Position numbers and translations under genes: made by a program
Source of the DNA: an uncultured Bacilli bacterium
GTDB lineage: Bacteria > Bacillota_I > Bacilli_A > RF39 > UBA660
NCBI GenBank assembly: GCA_947632255.1
Contig: CANROL010000042.1
Span: 1-8,670, forward strand
Length of the DNA: 8,670 nt
Direction: 5' to 3'
The notes under the pieces: model-generated
Told to the model about the DNA's origin: nothing
Databases searched by the model: none
What the model saw: only the letters and a program-made list of their open reading frames with translations
Shown here: piece by piece, positions 5,867 to 8,670 of the stretch
How positions within the stretch are numbered: the stretch's first letter is position 1
How the letters are laid out: each line of letters opens with the position of its first letter

Positions 5867-7936
5867 TTAATTGGTCATATTGGTTGGATTAGCATTAAAA
5901 TCGGGATTTAAGTTTAAATTTAAATCATTATTTGGAGCTGGATTTAAATCATTATTTGGAGCTGGATTTAAATTATTATTTTGATAAGAATTTAAATTAT
6001 TATTTGGTTCAGGATTTAAATTATTTTGTTGCTCTTGAGTGTTATTATTAATATTCATATCTGGATTTACATTTAAATTAGTATTTTGATTTACTTTTAA
6101 AATATCTGTATCCACAGTATTAACTGAAGTAGTAGATGTAAAGGTATCTGGTCCACTTGCCTCACCAATGTCGGTTTTAATATCTGTCTTAGAATCCCAA
6201 TAAGCTGAAACATCACAACTGGCTGAAAATGGTCGAGGATTAGGCATGTCTAGTTTACAAATCATAGGGATTTTAAAAGCTGTTCCAAAGGCTACGCATG
6301 TTCCAGGTTGTAATACTTTCATCTTTTCAATAACATCCGAACTGATATTAGGAAGCATTTCTTCAATATATTTAATATCTTTAGGGTGAGTCATTTTAAA
6401 GATTAAGAAATTTTGACATTGAGCAATAACGGTATCACTTATTTCAACTGGTCTTTGACTAATAATATCTAAGATTACACCATATTTACGACCTTCTTTA
6501 GCAATACGATCAAAGATGTTGTAACCTAATAAGAATACATCATTATCATGTTGAATATAACGATGGGCTTCTTCTAAAAATAAATGAAATGGAATAGTTG
6601 CTCGATTAGCATTTTCTTTGGAAAAATCGAAAATAATACGCGAAAATATTTTAACTAAAGCTTTTGCATAAGCATCATCTAATGTTTCTAAGTTAATATT
6701 AATTATTTGCGATTTTTTATTATTATTACTTATTAAATTTGTAATAAATTTAGAAGGACTAACATATTCATCACCAGTAAAGAAATTAGCTAAATCACTG
6801 TGTAAAATGGTATTTAACCTAACCTTTAATAATTGTGCATCATCATGCATATTTTTATTTTGATTAAATCCTTCACTTATTAAAGTAAATTCTAAGGCTT
6901 TAGCTAAACCTGGTAAAGTAAATATAGCATTTTCCGGCTCTTTTATTTCATCGATATTTTCATCTATAAATTTTAAAATATAATCAGTTATTAAAACTTC
7001 TTCCCCAAAATGTCCATGAGAATCTATTAAAAAGCATTCACTAAAACTTCTAGTATAGCCAAGGCCTGGAATTACTGCATCAAAATTAAATTCTTTAGTA
7101 TGACAAGTATCAATTATTGTAAATATATCGTCTTTTTTTTGACGAGTTGTATTTTGACTATACAATACGGTTATTAAGGCATTAGCAATTATATGATTTT
7201 TATAAGTGTTTGCTTCAGGAGTATCCATGGCAAATATTTTAGCGTATTTTACTGCCCTTTCAATAATAGTTAACTGAGAATGCTTATCAGCTTGTAATAA
7301 AATTCCAAAATCATCAACTTTCATTAAATTTAAAGGTATATTAATCATGACATCTTCAGGATCTTTAACTCTAGAAGTAACAAATTTATAATTATAAAAT
7401 TCATTTATTGTATTAATACTTTTAAAGGCATTTTTATATTCACCAAAAGAATCAAAAAAGATTAAATTGGCATTATAAGCTAAAGCAGATTTATTACTTA
7501 AAATATTTTGAACTATTCTTGATACACCACAAGATTTACCTGAACCAGAGTTTCCAAAAATACACATGTGATTAGCAAATAAATCATTAATATTAGGACA
7601 GACATAAAAGTCTTTATAAGTGGCACTTTTACCTAAAACAAAAGTTTTATTTGATTCTTGCCCGATTAATTCTAATAATTCACCACGATTAATAACTCTA
7701 ATCTTACTATCTAAACTAGCTTTACGAAGAATACCATTGTTATAACGACCATTTATAAATTCCCCAAGTAAACGAATTTCTATTTGATCATCTCTTATTT
7801 CGACAATTTCACCCAATAATTTTTGATCTTCATGTTCAAGTATAACATGCAAGTTAAGCAAATCACCTTTTAAACTGGTATTACTGTTGGCGATAATAAC
7901 TTTATTATCACTTATGTATAATATTTTTCCAAACAT
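5867..7936 (-). CDS. HerA-type hexameric DNA translocase ATPase (DUF87 family) with Asn-rich tail
   Basis: A 689-residue P-loop ATPase of the HerA/FtsK class. It has an N-terminal beta-barrel (HAS-barrel-like, about 1-95), then the motor core: Walker A GNSGSGKS (128-135), a DSFGEY segment (162-167), Walker B FHLFLEEAHRYI (450-461), and KEGRKYGVILDIISQRPVEIS (480-500) with the conserved arginines R483 and R495 of HerA proteins. Such proteins form hexameric rings that move DNA for a partner nuclease. From about 575 the sequence becomes a disordered Thr/Asn/Pro tail with 8-residue repeats (LNPEPNNN, LNPAPNND). The core ends near 570, so the tail is an add-on. AAAGGGTGATT precedes the ATG. It leads a two-gene operon with the MYG1-family protein. 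Archaeal HerA works with NurA in end resection; bacterial relatives also occur in anti-phage systems with other effectors. No NurA, SIR2 or DUF4297 is present. Confidence 0.88.
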   Translation of the reverse strand: MFGKILYISDNKVIIANSNTSLKGDLLNLHVILEHEDQKLLGEIVEIRDDQIEIRLLGEFINGRYNNGILRKASLDSKIRVINRGELLELIGQESNKTFVLGKSATYKDFYVCPNINDLFANHMCIFGNSGSGKSCGVSRIVQNILSNKSALAYNANLIFFDSFGEYKNAFKSINTINEFYNYKFVTSRVKDPEDVMINIPLNLMKVDDFGILLQADKHSQLTIIERAVKYAKIFAMDTPEANTYKNHIIANALITVLYSQNTTRQKKDDIFTIIDTCHTKEFNFDAVIPGLGYTRSFSECFLIDSHGHFGEEVLITDYILKFIDENIDEIKEPENAIFTLPGLAKALEFTLISEGFNQNKNMHDDAQLLKVRLNTILHSDLANFFTGDEYVSPSKFITNLISNNNKKSQIININLETLDDAYAKALVKIFSRIIFDFSKENANRATIPFHLFLEEAHRYIQHDNDVFLLGYNIFDRIAKEGRKYGVILDIISQRPVEISDTVIAQCQNFLIFKMTHPKDIKYIEEMLPNISSDVIEKMKVLQPGTCVAFGTAFKIPMICKLDMPNPRPFSASCDVSAYWDSKTDIKTDIGEASGPDTFTSTTSVNTVDTDILKVNQNTNLNVNPDMNINNNTQEQQNNLNPEPNNNLNSYQNNNLNPAPNNDLNPAPNNDLNLNLNPDFNANPTNMTN
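5918..6013 (-). repeat. 24-bp tandem repeats coding the HerA tail
   Basis: Four 24-base units lie end to end: 5918-5941 and 5942-5965 are identical, 5966-5989 is diverged, 5990-6013 is similar to the first two, and traces continue past 6014. Each codes for 8 residues of the type LNPxPNNx. Because 24 is divisible by three, copy-number change would keep the reading frame. Confidence 0.9.
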
Positions 7937-7984
7937 ATTTAATCACCCTTTTTTTATATTAAGTAGTCTTCTACTATATTTTTA

Positions 7985-8013
7985 ATTTTAGCATAATAAA
8001 TAGTATTTTTCAA
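7985..8013 (-). promoter_or_regulatory. Promoter of the HerA/MYG1 operon
   Basis: Minus-strand TTGAAA (8008-8013), a 17-base spacer and TAAAAT (7985-7990), preceded by TGC as an extended -10. The start would be near 7978, giving a leader of about 42 bases that begins with a small AGTAG/CTACT hairpin (7962-7975). The -35 abuts the U-tract of the rubrerythrin terminator. Confidence 0.75.
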
Positions 8014-8014
8014 T

Positions 8015-8040
8015 TAAAAAAGAACTTTAATAGTTCTCTT
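8015..8040 (-). terminator. Terminator of the rubrerythrin gene
   Basis: GAACT (8022-8026) and AGTTC (8032-8036) pair, and the stem extends outward through A-T pairs and one wobble to about 10 bp. On the minus strand it runs into TTTTTT. The rubrerythrin stop codon lies at the loop, so the terminator overlaps the end of the gene. Confidence 0.8.
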
Positions 8041-8566
8041 TTTTTAATTCCATAAAGCTTTGAGGATGAGCACATACTGGACAAACCATTGGTGCAGTTT
8101 TTCCAACATAAACATATCCACAGTTACGGCAAATCCATACTACATCTTCACCTTTTTGAAATACTAAATTATCATTGATATTATCAATTAATTTCATAAA
8201 TCTTTCTTCATGATGTTTTTCTATTTTGCCTACTTCTTCAAATAATTTAGCAATACGATCAAAGCCTTCTTCACGAGCTACTTCAGCAAATTCGCGATAC
8301 ATATCAGTATGTTCATAATTTTCACCACCAGCAGCATCTTGTAAGTTAGTTAATGTATCAGGAACTTTACCTCCATGTAATTCTTTAAACCACATTTTAG
8401 CATGTTCTTTTTCATTACCAGCAGTTTCTTCAAAAATCGCGGCAATTTGTTCATAACCATCTTTTTTAGCTTGAGATGCATAATAAGTGTATTTATTACG
8501 AGCTTGTGATTCACCGGCAAAAGCGGCCATTAAGTTAGCTTCAGTTCTTGAACCTTTTAATTCCAT
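8027..8566 (-). CDS. rbr: Rubrerythrin
   Basis: A 179-residue rubrerythrin of standard length. The diiron four-helix domain shows GES (E19), EKEH (E52, H55), REFAE (E92, E95) and EKHHEE (E116, H119); the C-terminal rubredoxin-type iron site has C146-x-x-C149 and C162-x-x-C165. Rubrerythrins reduce hydrogen peroxide in the cytoplasm of anaerobes and microaerobes using electrons passed through the rubredoxin domain. The start is ATG 8566, 8 bases after GGAGG; an in-frame ATG at 8581 overlaps that ribosome site and is rejected. It is a single-gene unit with its own promoter, a palindrome over the -10 that may bind a regulator, and a terminator at its stop codon. All key ligands are present. Confidence 0.96.
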   Translation of the reverse strand: MELKGSRTEANLMAAFAGESQARNKYTYYASQAKKDGYEQIAAIFEETAGNEKEHAKMWFKELHGGKVPDTLTNLQDAAGGENYEHTDMYREFAEVAREEGFDRIAKLFEEVGKIEKHHEERFMKLIDNINDNLVFQKGEDVVWICRNCGYVYVGKTAPMVCPVCAHPQSFMELKKENY

Positions 8567-8574
8567 ATTTATTA

Positions 8575-8579
8575 CCTCC
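8575..8579 (-). promoter_or_regulatory. Ribosome binding site fixing the rubrerythrin start
   Basis: A perfect GGAGG lies 8 bases before ATG 8566. The alternative ATG at 8581 is immediately before this site and could not use it. Confidence 0.85.
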
Positions 8580-8585
8580 ATCTTA

Positions 8586-8614
8586 ATTTTACTAAAAATA
8601 AGTGCAAAAGTAAA
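8586..8614 (-). promoter_or_regulatory. Candidate rubrerythrin promoter within a 19-bp palindrome
   Basis: Minus-strand TTTACT (8609-8614), a 17-base spacer and TAAAAT (8586-8591). The -10 sits inside a near-perfect palindrome of form TTAnTTTTAnTAAAAnTAA (8583-8601), a plausible operator. Rubrerythrin genes are often under PerR, but this does not fit the PerR box, so the regulator is unknown. Confidence 0.45.
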
Positions 8615-8636
8615 TAATTTAATTTAATGTTAATTT

Positions 8637-8651
8637 AAAAAAAGGGGCTGT
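8637..8651 (-). terminator. Possible half of an upstream gene's terminator, cut by the window edge
   Basis: On the minus strand ACAGCCCC is followed by seven T residues. A GC-rich block before a T-run is exceptional in this AT-rich sequence and looks like the 3' arm of an intrinsic terminator; its partner arm (GGGGCTGT) is not in the window and would have to lie beyond 8670. Confidence 0.4.
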
Positions 8652-8670
8652 AATGAAATGAAATAATTTC

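Noticed and set aside
5918..6013. CRISPR-like repeat array
   Set aside because: The 24-base units are directly abutting with no spacers and lie in frame within the HerA gene, coding an 8-residue protein repeat.
8567..8581. Rubrerythrin start at ATG 8581
   Set aside because: That ATG overlaps the GGAGG ribosome site, and family members begin at the MELKGSRTE equivalent.
8583..8601. PerR box upstream of rubrerythrin
   Set aside because: The palindrome does not match TTATAATNATTATAA well at the defining positions, so only an unassigned operator is proposed.
8644..8670. Start of a plus-strand gene after an AAAGGGG ribosome-like site at the right edge
   Set aside because: Both nearby ATG codons meet a stop after one more codon, so no open frame follows; a truncated minus-strand terminator explains the sequence better.

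Overview
The window is strongly AT-rich and uses the standard code: tryptophans in the recognised proteins are TGG, and the eight stop codons are six TAA and two TAG, with no TGA. The 5' end of a 16S rRNA gene, a Bacillus-like rRNA leader motif, TTGACA/TATAAT-type promoters, GGAGG or AAAGGGTG ribosome sites, U-tailed hairpin terminators, a lipobox lipoprotein and a rubrerythrin together suggest a low-GC anaerobic member of the Bacillota (Bacilli or a Mollicutes-like gut lineage). The exact taxon is inference.

Layout. Positions 1-66 are the first bases of a 16S rRNA gene on the minus strand. Positions 67-561 hold its leader, up to three tandem promoters and a run of phased A-tracts. Then, all on the minus strand: a DUF402 (YgaC/Ntdp-like) nucleotide phosphatase (562-1095); a membrane-anchored S41 C-terminal processing protease with a PDZ domain (1367-2575); a membrane-anchored thioredoxin-fold protein with no CxxC (2846-3376); and a lipoprotein with a LolA/GerS-like domain and a C-terminal DUF4367 domain (3468-4586). 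A small DUF378 (YuzA-like) membrane protein (4714-4920) is the only plus-strand gene. It converges on a two-gene minus-strand operon: a HerA-type DNA-translocating ATPase (5867-7936), followed 12 bases later by a MYG1/DHH-type phosphohydrolase (4967-5854). Rubrerythrin (8027-8566) closes the window, and half of a further terminator arm lies at the right edge.

How the genes work together. The S41 protease, thioredoxin-like protein and lipoprotein all act outside the membrane, but terminators or long spacers separate them, so they look like independent units and not one operon. The tightest functional link is HerA plus the DHH/MYG1 protein, a motor and nuclease-family pair resembling in logic the archaeal HerA-NurA pair. 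It is the best candidate for a little-described system here, but nothing in the sequence proves a defence role. Three start sites are moved from the longest open frame on ribosome-site evidence: lipoprotein to TTG at 4586, thioredoxin-like to 3376, rubrerythrin to 8566. Transcription units are packed tightly: twice, the terminator of one gene overlaps or abuts the promoter of the next.
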